In this document: positions 1-8,283 of the stretch, in pieces
Layout of the letters: every line of letters starts with the position of its first letter
How positions within the stretch are numbered: position 1 is the first letter of the stretch
Source of the DNA: Prauserella halophila
Lineage (GTDB): Bacteria; Actinomycetota; Actinomycetes; Mycobacteriales; Pseudonocardiaceae
Assembly (NCBI RefSeq): GCF_024171895.1
Contig: NZ_JAMTCQ010000014.1
Coordinates: 147,941-211,940, forward strand
DNA length: 64,000 nt
Direction of reading: 5' to 3'
Translations under genes and position numbers: made by a program
The notes under the pieces: generated by a model
Databases searched by the model: none
Told to the model about the DNA's origin: nothing
The model's input: only the letters and a program-made list of their open reading frames with translations

Positions 1-1
1 G

Positions 2-46
2 GGATCCCGAACCTCCGACCGGCAGGACAAGGACGGTGAATCGTGA
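2..46 (+). CDS. 3' end of an upstream gene (partial)
   Basis: An open frame from base 2 runs to TGA at 44-46 and gives the tail GSRTSDRQDKDGES. The stop overlaps the GTG start of the next gene at 43 in the GTGA arrangement used many times in this window. In actinobacterial nas clusters the gene before such a flavoprotein is often the assimilatory nitrate reductase catalytic subunit. That identity is inference from context; fourteen residues cannot show it. Confidence 0.35.
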   Translation, partial: GSRTSDRQDKDGES

Positions 47-1494
47 ACGCCCGCAGAGTGGTCGTCCTCGGCTACGGCATGGCAGGAGCCCGGCTCGCCG
101 ACGAGATCCGCAACCGTGATCCGGACGGCGAGCGGGTCGCGCTGACGGTCGTCGGCGCCGAGCCGCACGCTGCCTACAACCGCGTGCTTCTCTCGGCCGT
201 CGTCGCCGGCACCATGCGGCCCGACAGCGTCCGGTTGCACGACGAGGACTGGGCGGAGCGCCACCACGTCGACCTGCGACTGGACGTGGCTGCGCGGCGC
301 ATCGACCGTCCGAATCGGACGGTCGAACTGTCCGACGGCACCACGGTGGCCTACGACGCGCTGGTGCTGGCGACGGGCAGCAGGCCGTGGGTTCCGCCTG
401 TCGACGGACTGGTCGACGACGACGGTGAGCTCGCCGACGGTGCCCTGGCGTTCCGCAACCTCGACGACTGCGACCGGATTCTCGACGCCGCGAAGGTCGG
501 CGCGCCGGTCGCGGTACTCGGCGGCGGGCTGCTGGGCCTCGAAGCCGCGCGCGGCCTCGCCGGACGGGGCAACCGCGTGACGGTGGTGCATCCGGCGCAG
601 CACCCGATGGAACGGCAGCTCGACCCCGGCTCCGGCCGGGTGCTCACCCGCACGTTCGACGAGCTCGGCATCGATTTCCGGCTGGGCCGGGGTGCGGCGA
701 AGTACCTGCCCGGCGACGGCCTGAAGCTCGACGACGGCAGCCACGTCGAGGCCGACCTGCTGGTCGTCTCGACCGGGGTGCGTGCCGAGACGGGCCTGGC
801 CGCCGAAGCGGGCCTGGCCGTCGACAGGGGCGTGGTCGTCGACGAGTCCCTGCGCACCAGCGATGGGCGCATCCACGCGATCGGCGACTGCTCGCAGTAT
901 CCCGGCACCCCGTCCGGGCTGGTCCAGCCCGCATGGGAGCAGGCGAGCGTCCTGGCCGACCTGCTCACCGGCGCCGACACCGCCTCGCGCTACCGGGGGA
1001 CGTCCGTCGTCACGCGGCTCAAGGCGAAGGGCGTGGACGTCGCGGCGCTCGGCGACACCGCGGTCGAATCGGACACCGCCGACGACGAGACGGAGGTCGT
1101 GTGCGTCGACGATCCGGCACGCGGCCGGTACGCCAAGCTGGTGGTGCGCGACGAGAAGGTGGCGGGCGCCATCGCCGTCGGCGTTCCCGATGCCGCCGCG
1201 ACGATCACGCAGTTGTACGACCGCGGGACCCGGGTGCCGGAGGACCGGCTCGCGCTGCTGCTCGGCAGGGCGCTGCCGTCGGCCGCGCCCGCGGCGGCCA
1301 GTCCGGCCGATCTGCCCGGCTCGGCGATCGTCTGCCGCTGCAACTCCGTCAGCAAGGCGAAGATCATCGAGGCCTACCGCGGCGGTGCGTCCACAGTGGA
1401 CGCGATCGCGCAGCGGACCCGCGCCAGTACCGGGTGCGGCAGCTGCCGTGAGGCGGTGTGCGGTATCACCGAGTGGCTCACCAGCCTCGACTAG
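43..1494 (+). CDS. NAD(P)/FAD-dependent oxidoreductase with C-terminal BFD-like [2Fe-2S] domain (nitrate/nitrite reductase electron-transfer type)
   Basis: This 483-residue flavoprotein resembles the N-terminal half of NirB and NasB-type electron-transfer subunits of assimilatory nitrate reductase, which pass electrons from NAD(P)H to the reductase. The first FAD-binding GxGxxG is at about residues 10-15 (GYGMAG), and a second dinucleotide-binding GGGLLGLE is near residue 160. The C-terminus carries a BFD-like four-cysteine cluster, CRCN at about 431-434 and GCGSC ending near 465. It has no siroheme domain, unlike the NirB encoded 2.8 kb downstream. The GTG start at 43 follows AAGGACGG and overlaps the previous stop, suggesting translational coupling. 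The nearby narK-nirBD genes support a nitrate assimilation role. The exact electron acceptor is inferred. Confidence 0.85.
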   Translation: MNARRVVVLGYGMAGARLADEIRNRDPDGERVALTVVGAEPHAAYNRVLLSAVVAGTMRPDSVRLHDEDWAERHHVDLRLDVAARRIDRPNRTVELSDGTTVAYDALVLATGSRPWVPPVDGLVDDDGELADGALAFRNLDDCDRILDAAKVGAPVAVLGGGLLGLEAARGLAGRGNRVTVVHPAQHPMERQLDPGSGRVLTRTFDELGIDFRLGRGAAKYLPGDGLKLDDGSHVEADLLVVSTGVRAETGLAAEAGLAVDRGVVVDESLRTSDGRIHAIGDCSQYPGTPSGLVQPAWEQASVLADLLTGADTASRYRGTSVVTRLKAKGVDVAALGDTAVESDTADDETEVVCVDDPARGRYAKLVVRDEKVAGAIAVGVPDAAATITQLYDRGTRVPEDRLALLLGRALPSAAPAAASPADLPGSAIVCRCNSVSKAKIIEAYRGGASTVDAIAQRTRASTGCGSCREAVCGITEWLTSLD

Positions 1495-2337
1495 AACGGT
1501 GGGCTGTCGTGGTTCTGCCGTTCCCGGCCGGTGGTGTCTCGCGTCGGTTCGACTCCGATGGCTTGGCGACCGACCGGGGCAGGCCGTGCCGGGGTAGTTC
1601 GTTTCGGGGTGAGGACGGGTTGGCGGTGTGCGGTGTAGGTCGCCCCGTGTGGTCCCGTCACCCGGGTTACCCCGTGGGTGGGGTCGTAGCGGGTGTTCCA
1701 GCCGGGTTGGTCTTTGAGTCGGTGGTGTCGCCGGCAGCGTGGGCCACTGTTGGCCACCGGCGGGCACGTGCAGCGAGACCATGGCCGCCGCTTCCGCCGG
1801 CGCGACCCCGGGATCACGGCCCAGCAGCAGGTCCGCGGTCACGTCCGCCCGCAGTTGGTCGAGGGTGCGCCCGTCGCCACTACGACGTAGCGACCGGGCC
1901 ATCCCATCGACGCGGGAGTAGCACGCGCCGGCCACCTCCGCCGGCAGATGCACCTCCAACGACGACATCACATGTTCGCCGGGCGTGAGTTCCACGCGGC
2001 GTTCCGCTCGGACCCGGCGAGCCCGCTCAACCTGCCCGCCGGGGTCGACCACCGTCAACACCCGCCGCGCTCCGTACGACTCGACCTCACCGGCGCGCAT
2101 CGCGGCGAGCAACTGCGGCATCCGCCCCGTCAACGATCTCCCGTCATCGATGCGCCGTTCGACCTCGCGGGTCGAGACCCGCAACACCGGCGTCAACTCT
2201 TCGGCCAACCCCCGATCATCACCCACCGCCGCCGCGATATCGGCCAGCACTGCCAACTCCCGAGCGTCGAGCTGTGCCCGCTGGACACGGGTCTCCCGTA
2301 GCTCCTCGACCTTGTCACCAACACCGTTGTCCCCCAT
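1491..2337 (-). pseudogene. decayed DUF222/HNH endonuclease family gene
   Basis: Reading leftward from ATG at 2337, the frame encodes a recognisable DUF222 N-terminal region, including RTLDQLRADVTADLLLG and VSLHVPAGG. The HNH tail (CRRHHRLKDQPGWNTRYDP, then a Gly/His-rich end) is in a different frame that reaches a stop at 1491. The middle of the family, including the first half of the zinc/HNH motif, is missing. An intact relative at 33364-34854 shows the expected order: DUF222, long linker, CRFPGCHRPSDHVDLDHVV, then CRPHHRVKHTAGW. I therefore read this locus as an internally deleted and frameshifted copy. It lies antisense between two co-directional nitrate genes, as expected for an inserted accessory gene. 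Confidence 0.8.
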
Positions 2338-2728
2338 GTCATCCACAACACCCAATATATCGAACTTCTGATCGAAACAACCAGAACACAATGGGGTGAA
2401 TCAGAGTCTCTCACGTCGAGAAGCCGACCAATGGCGCACCTCGAGACCGGGCCCAGCGCCTGGTCGGCCGGTTCCATAGCCGGACAGTCTCGACCTGCGC
2501 AGCACCGGCCCGGCAATGCGCTGCGGAAGTCTGTCGGCGCTCGCTCTCGGCTGCACCGTCGCCCGCGTCCTCACAGCCGCCGTCGCCCGCGGTGAGGAAG
2601 CGGTAGCACGGACGGAATCGCGGACACGGCCGGTTGAAACAGCCGCTTCCTAGCGTGACCACACGCCACGTCGCCACCGGCGACGTTTCCGACAGGCCGT
2701 CCCGCGACGCCGGACGAAGGAGACTTCC
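2338..2728. other. intergenic region upstream of narK
   Basis: About 390 bases with no gene that I can support. It separates the decayed endonuclease from narK and should hold the narK promoter. A Shine-Dalgarno GAAGGAGA lies at 2715-2722, just before the narK ATG. The only regulatory candidate I see is the weak GlnR-like array listed at 2603-2640. Confidence 0.5.
2603..2640 (+). promoter_or_regulatory. possible degenerate GlnR box upstream of narK
   Basis: Four five-base blocks with 6-base gaps occur here: GTAGC, GGAAT, CACGG and GAAAC. This is the spacing of the actinobacterial GlnR site (gTnAC-n6-GaAAc repeated). Only the last block is a perfect match; the first matches 4 of 5 and the others poorly. 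It sits 90 bases upstream of the narK start. I offer it because the nirB site nearby is strong, but it may be chance. Confidence 0.25.
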
Positions 2729-4117
2729 ATGACGCTCGCACCCGAGAAACCGGCCGACGAGCCCGCGCTCGCGCGAGGGCGAGGACGGTGGATCGACAAC
2801 TGGGAGCCCGAGGACCCCGCGTTCTGGAACGCCACCGGCAAGAAGGTCGCCTGGCGCAACCTCGGCTTCTCGGTCCTGGCCGAACACCTCGGCTTCAACG
2901 TATGGATCCTCATGAGCATCGTCGTGGTCAACCTCGGCGAGGCGGGCGTGCACTTCGGTGTCGGCCAGACCTTCTGGCTGATCATCGTGCCGAACCTGGT
3001 CGGGGCGCTGCTGCGCGTGCCCTACACGTTCGCGATCCCGAAGTTCGGCGGGCGAGCGTGGACCACCGTCAGCGCGTCCCTGCTGCTGATCCCGTGCCTC
3101 ATGCTGGTCGTCGCGGTGACCACCCAGGCCCCGTTCTGGTTCTTCCTGCTCACCGCGGCCGCGATGGGTTGCGGCGGCGGCAACTTCTCGTCGTCGATGA
3201 GCAACATCTCGTTCTTCTTCCCCGAGGGCAAGAAGGGCCTCGCGCTGGGCCTCAACGCGGCGGGCGGCAACCTCGGCGTGGCGGTCACACAGCTGCTGGT
3301 GCCGCTGGTGATCAGCATCGGCACCGGCATCACCCTCGCCTACGCGGCCCTGATGTGGCTGCCGCTGATCGTCGTCGCGGCGGTGTGCTCGTGGACGATG
3401 ATGGACTCCATCACGTCGGCCAAACCGGACGGCAGCTCCTACCGCGCGGCGATGCGCACCAAGCACACGTGGGTGATGTCGGTGCTCTACATCGGAACGT
3501 TCGGTTCGTTCATCGGCTTCTCGTTCGCCTTCCCCTCGTTGATCCAGCTCACGTTCTCCGAGCACACCGCCTTCGTCGGACTGGCGTTCCTCGGCGCGCT
3601 CATCGGGTCGGTCACCCGGCCGTTCGGCGGCTGGCTCGCCGACCGGCTCGGCGGCGCCCGCATCACGCAGTGGAACTTCGCGGGGCTGGCGCTCGGCACG
3701 GTCGGCGTGCTGATCAGCGTCGCGCAGCAGAGCTTCGCGCTGTTCTTCGGCTCGTTCATCCTGCTGTTCGTGCTGACCGGGATCGGCAACGGTTCGACCT
3801 ACCGCATGATTCCGGTGATCTTCGCCGAGGAGGCGAAGAAGGGCGCAGGCGCGGACGCGGACCCGGACGCGGTCGCCAAGGCGGCCAAACGGCAGGCGGG
3901 CGCGGTCGTCGGCGTCGCGGGTGCGCTGGGTGCCTTCGGCGGTGTGCTGGTGAACCTCGTCTTCAAGTTCTCGCTGGAAGGCGGCGGAACCCTGACACCC
4001 GCACTCGTCGCGATCCTGGCCTTCTACGGCGTGTGCATGGCGACGACGTGGTGGTTCTACCTGCGCACGAGTTTCGCCGTCGACCGCGTGCCGAGCCTGG
4101 CGTACGCGCGCGTGTGA
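2729..4117 (+). CDS. narK: NarK-type nitrate/nitrite transporter (MFS)
   Basis: A 462-residue polytopic inner-membrane protein of the nitrate/nitrite porter branch of the major facilitator superfamily, expected to import nitrate for assimilation or exchange nitrite. Alternating hydrophobic stretches fit about 12 transmembrane helices. The nitrate-signature region GGGNFSSSMSNISFFFP lies near residues 150-166, and a second glycine-rich helix, TGIGNGSTYRMIPVIF, is in the C-terminal half. Both are characteristic of NarK proteins. ATG 2729 is preceded by GAAGGAGA at ideal spacing. The N-terminus (about 40 residues) is soluble and contains the WDPEDPAFW-like segment typical of actinobacterial NarK. 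The gene lies between a reductase flavoprotein and nirBD, all on the same strand. A hairpin after the stop suggests its transcript can end before nirB. Confidence 0.92.
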   Translation: MTLAPEKPADEPALARGRGRWIDNWEPEDPAFWNATGKKVAWRNLGFSVLAEHLGFNVWILMSIVVVNLGEAGVHFGVGQTFWLIIVPNLVGALLRVPYTFAIPKFGGRAWTTVSASLLLIPCLMLVVAVTTQAPFWFFLLTAAAMGCGGGNFSSSMSNISFFFPEGKKGLALGLNAAGGNLGVAVTQLLVPLVISIGTGITLAYAALMWLPLIVVAAVCSWTMMDSITSAKPDGSSYRAAMRTKHTWVMSVLYIGTFGSFIGFSFAFPSLIQLTFSEHTAFVGLAFLGALIGSVTRPFGGWLADRLGGARITQWNFAGLALGTVGVLISVAQQSFALFFGSFILLFVLTGIGNGSTYRMIPVIFAEEAKKGAGADADPDAVAKAAKRQAGAVVGVAGALGAFGGVLVNLVFKFSLEGGGTLTPALVAILAFYGVCMATTWWFYLRTSFAVDRVPSLAYARV

Positions 4118-4139
4118 GAACACCCGTGGCCCGGTGCGG

Positions 4140-4168
4140 AGTCCTCCGGCGGGCGGGGCCGCCGGACT
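4140..4168 (+). terminator. hairpin after narK
   Basis: Seven-base-pair GC stem CCGGCGG / CCGCCGG with a six-base loop, extended by partial AGT/ACT pairing, 22 bases after the narK stop. There is no U-tract, as is usual for terminators in GC-rich actinomycetes. It separates narK from the GlnR site and start of nirB. Confidence 0.5.
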
Positions 4169-4208
4169 CGCCGCCGTCACGGTCCCTGACATGGAAAGGG
4201 AACTGTTG

Positions 4209-4224
4209 GTAACGCCCTCGAAAC
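4209..4224 (+). promoter_or_regulatory. GlnR-type binding site upstream of nirB
   Basis: GTAAC, six bases, then GAAAC: a perfect match to the core a-b half of the published actinobacterial GlnR consensus (gTnAC-n6-GaAAc). It lies 69 bases upstream of the chosen nirB ATG. GlnR activates nitrate and nitrite assimilation genes under nitrogen limitation, so its presence here fits the gene. It also argues that the longer in-frame extension back to 4134 is not coding. Confidence 0.65.
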
Positions 4225-4292
4225 ACGACGGAAGTGGTCAGGATACGACCACTGGCCAGCATGGAACGCAGTCATCGGTGGAGGTGCGAGTC

Positions 4293-6812
4293 ATGAGTCG
4301 AACGTTGGTGGTCGCCGGGCACGGCATGGTGGCCCACCGCCTGGTGGAGGCGTTGCGGACCGACGACGTCGACGGGACGTGGCGGGTCGTCGTGTTCGGT
4401 GAGGAGTCCCGGCCCGCCTACGACCGGGTCGCGCTCACGTCCTATGTGGACACGTGGGATCCGGGCGAGCTGGGGCTTCCGGGTGCCGAGTACGCCGACG
4501 ACGACCGGGTGGACCTGGTGCTGGGCGATCCGGTCGTCGCGATCGACCGGGAGGCCAAGCAGGTCACGACCCGGAGCGGGCGGGTGCAGTCCTACGACGC
4601 GCTCGCGCTGGCGACGGGGTCGCGGCCGTTCGTGCCGCCGGTCGAGGGCAAGGACCTGCCCGGGGTGTTCGTGTACCGGACGATCGAGGACCTCGACGAC
4701 ATCCGCACGGCGGTGGATCGTGCCCGCCTGCGGCGGGGCCGGCCCGCGGCGGCGGTGGTCGGCGGCGGGCTGCTCGGACTCGAGGCGGCCAAGGCGCTGC
4801 GCGACATGGGACTCTCGCCGCACGTGGTCGAGATGGCGCCGCGGCTGATGCCGCTGCAGGTCGACGACGGTGGCGGTGCGCTGTTGCACCGGCTGATCAC
4901 CGACCTCGACGTGACCGTCCACACGGGAACGTCGACGTCGGCGATCGCGCAGGACGGCGACCGGCTGCAGGCCCGGCTCGGCAACGGCACCGAACTGGAC
5001 GTCGACCTGCTCGTGTTCTCGGCGGGTGTGCGCCCGCGCGACGACCTCGGCCGGGAGGCGGGCCTCGAGCTCGGCGAACGCGGCGGGGTGCTCACCGATG
5101 AGACGTGCCGCACCAGCGACCCGGACATCTTCGCCGTCGGCGAGTGCGCCTCGGTGGCGGGGCGCGTGTACGGCCTCGTCGCGCCGGGCTACTCCATGGC
5201 GGAGGTGGCCGCCGCGACCCTGCTGGGCAGGGATGCGTCGTTCCCCGGCGCGGACACCTCGACCAAACTCAAGCTCATGGGTGTCGACGTCGCCAGTTTC
5301 GGCGACGCACACGCCGCGACCGACGGTTCGCTCGAGGTCGTGTTCAACGACGCGGTGAACGGTTCGTACAAGAAGCTCGTGGTCTCCGACGACGCGACGA
5401 CACTGCTCGGCGGGGTGCTCGTCGGTGATGCGGGCGAGTACAACCTGCTGCGTCCGCTGGTCGGCAGCGAGCTGCCCGGCGAGCCGGCAGCACTGATCGG
5501 TCCCGCCAGCGGCGGCGATGACGCCGTCGGGGTCGAGGCGCTGCCCGACGACGCGCAGATCTGCTCGTGCAACGCGGTCACGAAGGGCGCGATCAACCAG
5601 GCGATCCACGACGAGGGCTGCGACAGCGTCGGGGCGATCAAGAACTGCACCCGCGCGGGCACGTCGTGCGGCTCGTGCGTGCCGATGCTGGGCAAACTGC
5701 TGTCGGCGTGCGGCGTCGAGCAGTCGACGGCGCTGTGCGAGCACTTCACGCAGTCGCGCGCCGAGCTGTTCGAGATCGTCCGCGCCACGCGGATCACGAC
5801 GTTCAGCGAGCTGATCGCCAACCACGGCACGGGCGCGGGCTGCGCCGTCTGCAAACCCGCCGTGGCCTCGATCCTGGCGACCCTCGGCAACGGCCACGTC
5901 CTCGGCGGCGAGCAGGCCACGCTGCAGGACACCAACGACCGGTTCCTCGCGAACATGCAGCGCAACGGCACGTACTCGGTCGTCCCGCGCGTGCCGGCCG
6001 GGGAGATCACACCGGAGCGGCTGATCGTGCTCGGTGAGGTGGCCAAGGAATTCGGCCTCTACACCAAGATCACGGGCGGTCAGCGCGTCGACCTGTTCGG
6101 TGCGACCGTCGAGCAGTTGCCGCAGATCTGGCGCAGGCTCGTGGATGCCGGGTTCGAATCGGGTCACGCCTACGGGAAGGCGCTGCGGACCGTGAAGTCG
6201 TGTGTCGGCACGACGTGGTGCCGCTACGGCCAGCAGGACAGTGTGGGCCTCGCCGTGGAGCTCGAACTGCGTTACCGCGGACTGCGGTCCCCGCACAAGC
6301 TCAAGGCCGGCGTCTCCGGGTGCCAGCGCGAATGCGCGGAGGCCCGCAGCAAGGACTTCGGCGTCATCGCGACCGAACACGGCTGGAACCTGTACGTGGG
6401 CGGGAACGGCGGGGCGGTCCCGCGGCACGCCGATCTGCTCGTGTCCGGTGCCGGCACCGAGGAGCTGGTCCGGATCATCGACCGGTTCGTCATGTTCTAC
6501 GTCCGCACCGCCGACCGGCTGCAGCGCACCGCGGCGTGGCTGGACGAGCTGGAGGGCGGCCTCGACCACCTGCGGTCCGTGGTCGTCGACGACAGCCTCG
6601 GCATCTGCGACGAGCTGGAGGCGGCGATGGCCGAGCACGTCGCGAACTACGAGGACGAATGGAAGGGCGTGCTGGAGGATCCGGACAAGCTGGCGCGGTT
6701 CACGTCGTTCGTGAACGCGCCCGGTACGCCGGATCCGACGATCGCCTTCGAGACCGAACGTGAGCAGCCCGTGCCCGTGATGCTGGGCGTACCGGAGGTG
6801 GCGAACCGATGA
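4293..6812 (+). CDS. nirB: assimilatory nitrite reductase [NAD(P)H], large subunit
   Basis: An 839-residue cytoplasmic enzyme that reduces nitrite to ammonium using NAD(P)H through FAD, [2Fe-2S] and siroheme-[4Fe-4S] centres; the length is normal for NirB. In order, it shows an FAD/NAD domain (GHGMVAHRL at the N-terminus, VVGGGLLGLEAAKAL near 150), a BFD-like region with CSCN near 423 and TSCGSC near 456, a second cysteine pair GAGCAVC, and the sulfite/nitrite reductase domain. The siroheme/4Fe-4S ligands are CVGTTWC near 637-643 and SGCQREC near 675-680. ATG 4293 is chosen because GGAGG precedes it and homology starts there; the open frame extends to 4134 but the GlnR site lies inside that stretch. 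It overlaps nirD by four bases. Confidence 0.95.
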   Translation: MSRTLVVAGHGMVAHRLVEALRTDDVDGTWRVVVFGEESRPAYDRVALTSYVDTWDPGELGLPGAEYADDDRVDLVLGDPVVAIDREAKQVTTRSGRVQSYDALALATGSRPFVPPVEGKDLPGVFVYRTIEDLDDIRTAVDRARLRRGRPAAAVVGGGLLGLEAAKALRDMGLSPHVVEMAPRLMPLQVDDGGGALLHRLITDLDVTVHTGTSTSAIAQDGDRLQARLGNGTELDVDLLVFSAGVRPRDDLGREAGLELGERGGVLTDETCRTSDPDIFAVGECASVAGRVYGLVAPGYSMAEVAAATLLGRDASFPGADTSTKLKLMGVDVASFGDAHAATDGSLEVVFNDAVNGSYKKLVVSDDATTLLGGVLVGDAGEYNLLRPLVGSELPGEPAALIGPASGGDDAVGVEALPDDAQICSCNAVTKGAINQAIHDEGCDSVGAIKNCTRAGTSCGSCVPMLGKLLSACGVEQSTALCEHFTQSRAELFEIVRATRITTFSELIANHGTGAGCAVCKPAVASILATLGNGHVLGGEQATLQDTNDRFLANMQRNGTYSVVPRVPAGEITPERLIVLGEVAKEFGLYTKITGGQRVDLFGATVEQLPQIWRRLVDAGFESGHAYGKALRTVKSCVGTTWCRYGQQDSVGLAVELELRYRGLRSPHKLKAGVSGCQRECAEARSKDFGVIATEHGWNLYVGGNGGAVPRHADLLVSGAGTEELVRIIDRFVMFYVRTADRLQRTAAWLDELEGGLDHLRSVVVDDSLGICDELEAAMAEHVANYEDEWKGVLEDPDKLARFTSFVNAPGTPDPTIAFETEREQPVPVMLGVPEVANR

Positions 6813-7171
6813 CCGTACTGCCGGACGAGCAGGTCGGTGGGTCCGAGACGTGGACACCGGTGTGCCGGGTGGAGCAGGTGCCCCGCGCCGGTGGCGTGGC
6901 CGCACTGCTGGACGGCGACGTTCAGGTCGCGGTCTTCCGCACCGGCGACGGCGAACTCCACGGTCTATCCAATGTGGACCCGTTCTCCGGTGCGGCCGTG
7001 CTCTCGCGCGGCATCGTCGGTGACGTCGGTGGCGTCCCCGCCGTGGCCTCGCCGATCTACAAGCAGAACTTCGACCTGCGCACCGGCCGGTGTCTCGACG
7101 ACGACGGCGTCCGGATCGAGGCGTATCCGGTGCGGGTCACCGGCGACCTCGTCCACGTGGGAGTGCGATGA
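6809..7171 (+). CDS. nirD: nitrite reductase small subunit (Rieske-like, cluster-less)
   Basis: A 120-residue partner of NirB with a Rieske-type fold, overlapping nirB in an ATGA junction that implies coupled translation. Sequence features of the family are visible (GLSNVDPFSGAAVLSRG, SPIYKQNFDLRTGRCLDD). The CxH and CxxH motifs that hold a [2Fe-2S] cluster in true Rieske proteins are absent; the only cysteines are near the N-terminus (VCRV) and at GRCL. Loss of the cluster ligands is usual for NirD, so it probably stabilises or orients NirB rather than carrying electrons. It overlaps the following uroporphyrinogen-III synthase gene by four bases, placing siroheme supply in the same operon. 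Confidence 0.92.
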   Translation: MTVLPDEQVGGSETWTPVCRVEQVPRAGGVAALLDGDVQVAVFRTGDGELHGLSNVDPFSGAAVLSRGIVGDVGGVPAVASPIYKQNFDLRTGRCLDDDGVRIEAYPVRVTGDLVHVGVR

Positions 7172-8283
7172 CGGACGTCCCGCCGCTCGCGGGGTACGCG
7201 ATCGGCATCACCGCGGCGCGCCGGGCCGACGAGCTCGGCGCGCTACTGGTGCGCAAGGGCGCCACCGTGCGCTACGGCCCTGCGATCCGGATCGTCCCGC
7301 TGGCCGACGACTCCGAACTGCACGCGGCCACCCGGCTGCTGCTCGACGAACCGGTCGACGCCGTCGTCGCGACCACCGGCATCGGGTTCCGCGGCTGGGT
7401 CGAGGCGGCCGAAGGCTGGGGAATCGGCGATGAGCTGATCGGACGGCTCGGGCGCACGAACGTGCTCACCCGGGGGCCCAAGGCGAAGGGCGCGGTGCGC
7501 GCGGCGGGACTGTCCGAGGTGTACGCACCCGATTCGGAGAGCAACGCCGAACTGCTGCAGTATCTGCTCGATTCCGGCGTGGAGGGACTGCGCATCGCGG
7601 TGCAACTGCACGGCGAACCGCTGCCGTACTTCGTGGACTCGCTGCGGGCGGCCGGTGCCGAGGTGGTGGAGATCCCGGTCTACCGCTGGGCGGGACCGGC
7701 CGATCCGGGCCCGCTGGACCGGTTGATCGACTCGGTGCTCGACGGCTCGATCGATGCGATGCCGTTCACCAGTGCGCCGGCGGCGGCGAGCATGCTCGCG
7801 ATGGCGTCCCGCACCGGGCGCCACGCCGGCCTGGTGGATGCGCTGATCCGGCGGACACTGGTCGCGTGCGTCGGCCCGATCACGGCCGGTCCGCTCGCGG
7901 CGGTGGGGATTCCGACGGTGCAGCCGCAGCGGGCGCGGATCGGCGCGCTGGCACGAGAGGTGGCTGCCACGCTCGTGGCGCGGTCGCCACGGCTGGCCGC
8001 GGCGGGCAGGGAGATCGAACTGCGCGGCCAGGCGGCCATTGTGGACGGGCAACTGCGCGAGGTGGCACCCGCGCCGATGGCGGTGCTGCGTGCACTGGCG
8101 CAGCGGCCGGGGCACGTGGTGTCGCGGCGCGAACTGACGTCGGCGCTGCCCGGCGGCGGCGAGGAACACGCCGTGGAGACCGCGATCGGCAGGCTCCGCA
8201 CCTCGCTCGGGGAGGGGGCACTGGTGCAGACGGTGGTCAAGCGCGGATACCGGCTGGCCGTGGCCGTGGGGAACGACGCATGA
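7168..8283 (+). CDS. uroporphyrinogen-III synthase fused to winged-helix DNA-binding domain
   Basis: A 371-residue protein. Residues about 5-265 match uroporphyrinogen-III synthase (HemD), which closes and isomerises hydroxymethylbilane on the way to siroheme, haem and cobalamin. Residues about 275-368 resemble an OmpR/PhoB-type effector domain (HVVSRRELTSALPGG, then VETAIGRLRTSLGEG and VVKRGYRLAV). This fusion is known in actinobacteria next to nirBD (M. tuberculosis Rv0260c is of this kind). Whether the DNA-binding domain acts is unknown. ATG 7168 overlaps the nirD stop (ATGA); an in-frame extension to 7090 lies inside nirD and looks non-homologous. It overlaps the chelatase gene by four bases. 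A second HemD paralogue without the DNA-binding domain follows at 9026. Confidence 0.88.
   Translation: MTDVPPLAGYAIGITAARRADELGALLVRKGATVRYGPAIRIVPLADDSELHAATRLLLDEPVDAVVATTGIGFRGWVEAAEGWGIGDELIGRLGRTNVLTRGPKAKGAVRAAGLSEVYAPDSESNAELLQYLLDSGVEGLRIAVQLHGEPLPYFVDSLRAAGAEVVEIPVYRWAGPADPGPLDRLIDSVLDGSIDAMPFTSAPAAASMLAMASRTGRHAGLVDALIRRTLVACVGPITAGPLAAVGIPTVQPQRARIGALAREVAATLVARSPRLAAAGREIELRGQAAIVDGQLREVAPAPMAVLRALAQRPGHVVSRRELTSALPGGGEEHAVETAIGRLRTSLGEGALVQTVVKRGYRLAVAVGNDA

Noticed and set aside
2411..4192. Long antisense open frame across narK (593 codons)
   Set aside because: It lies opposite a clearly coding gene, has a His/Arg/Asp-rich composition typical of GC-rich shadows, and shows no family motif.
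4272..6905. Long antisense open frame across nirB (877 codons)
   Set aside because: It mirrors nirB codon positions and has shadow composition; nirB itself has all expected motifs.
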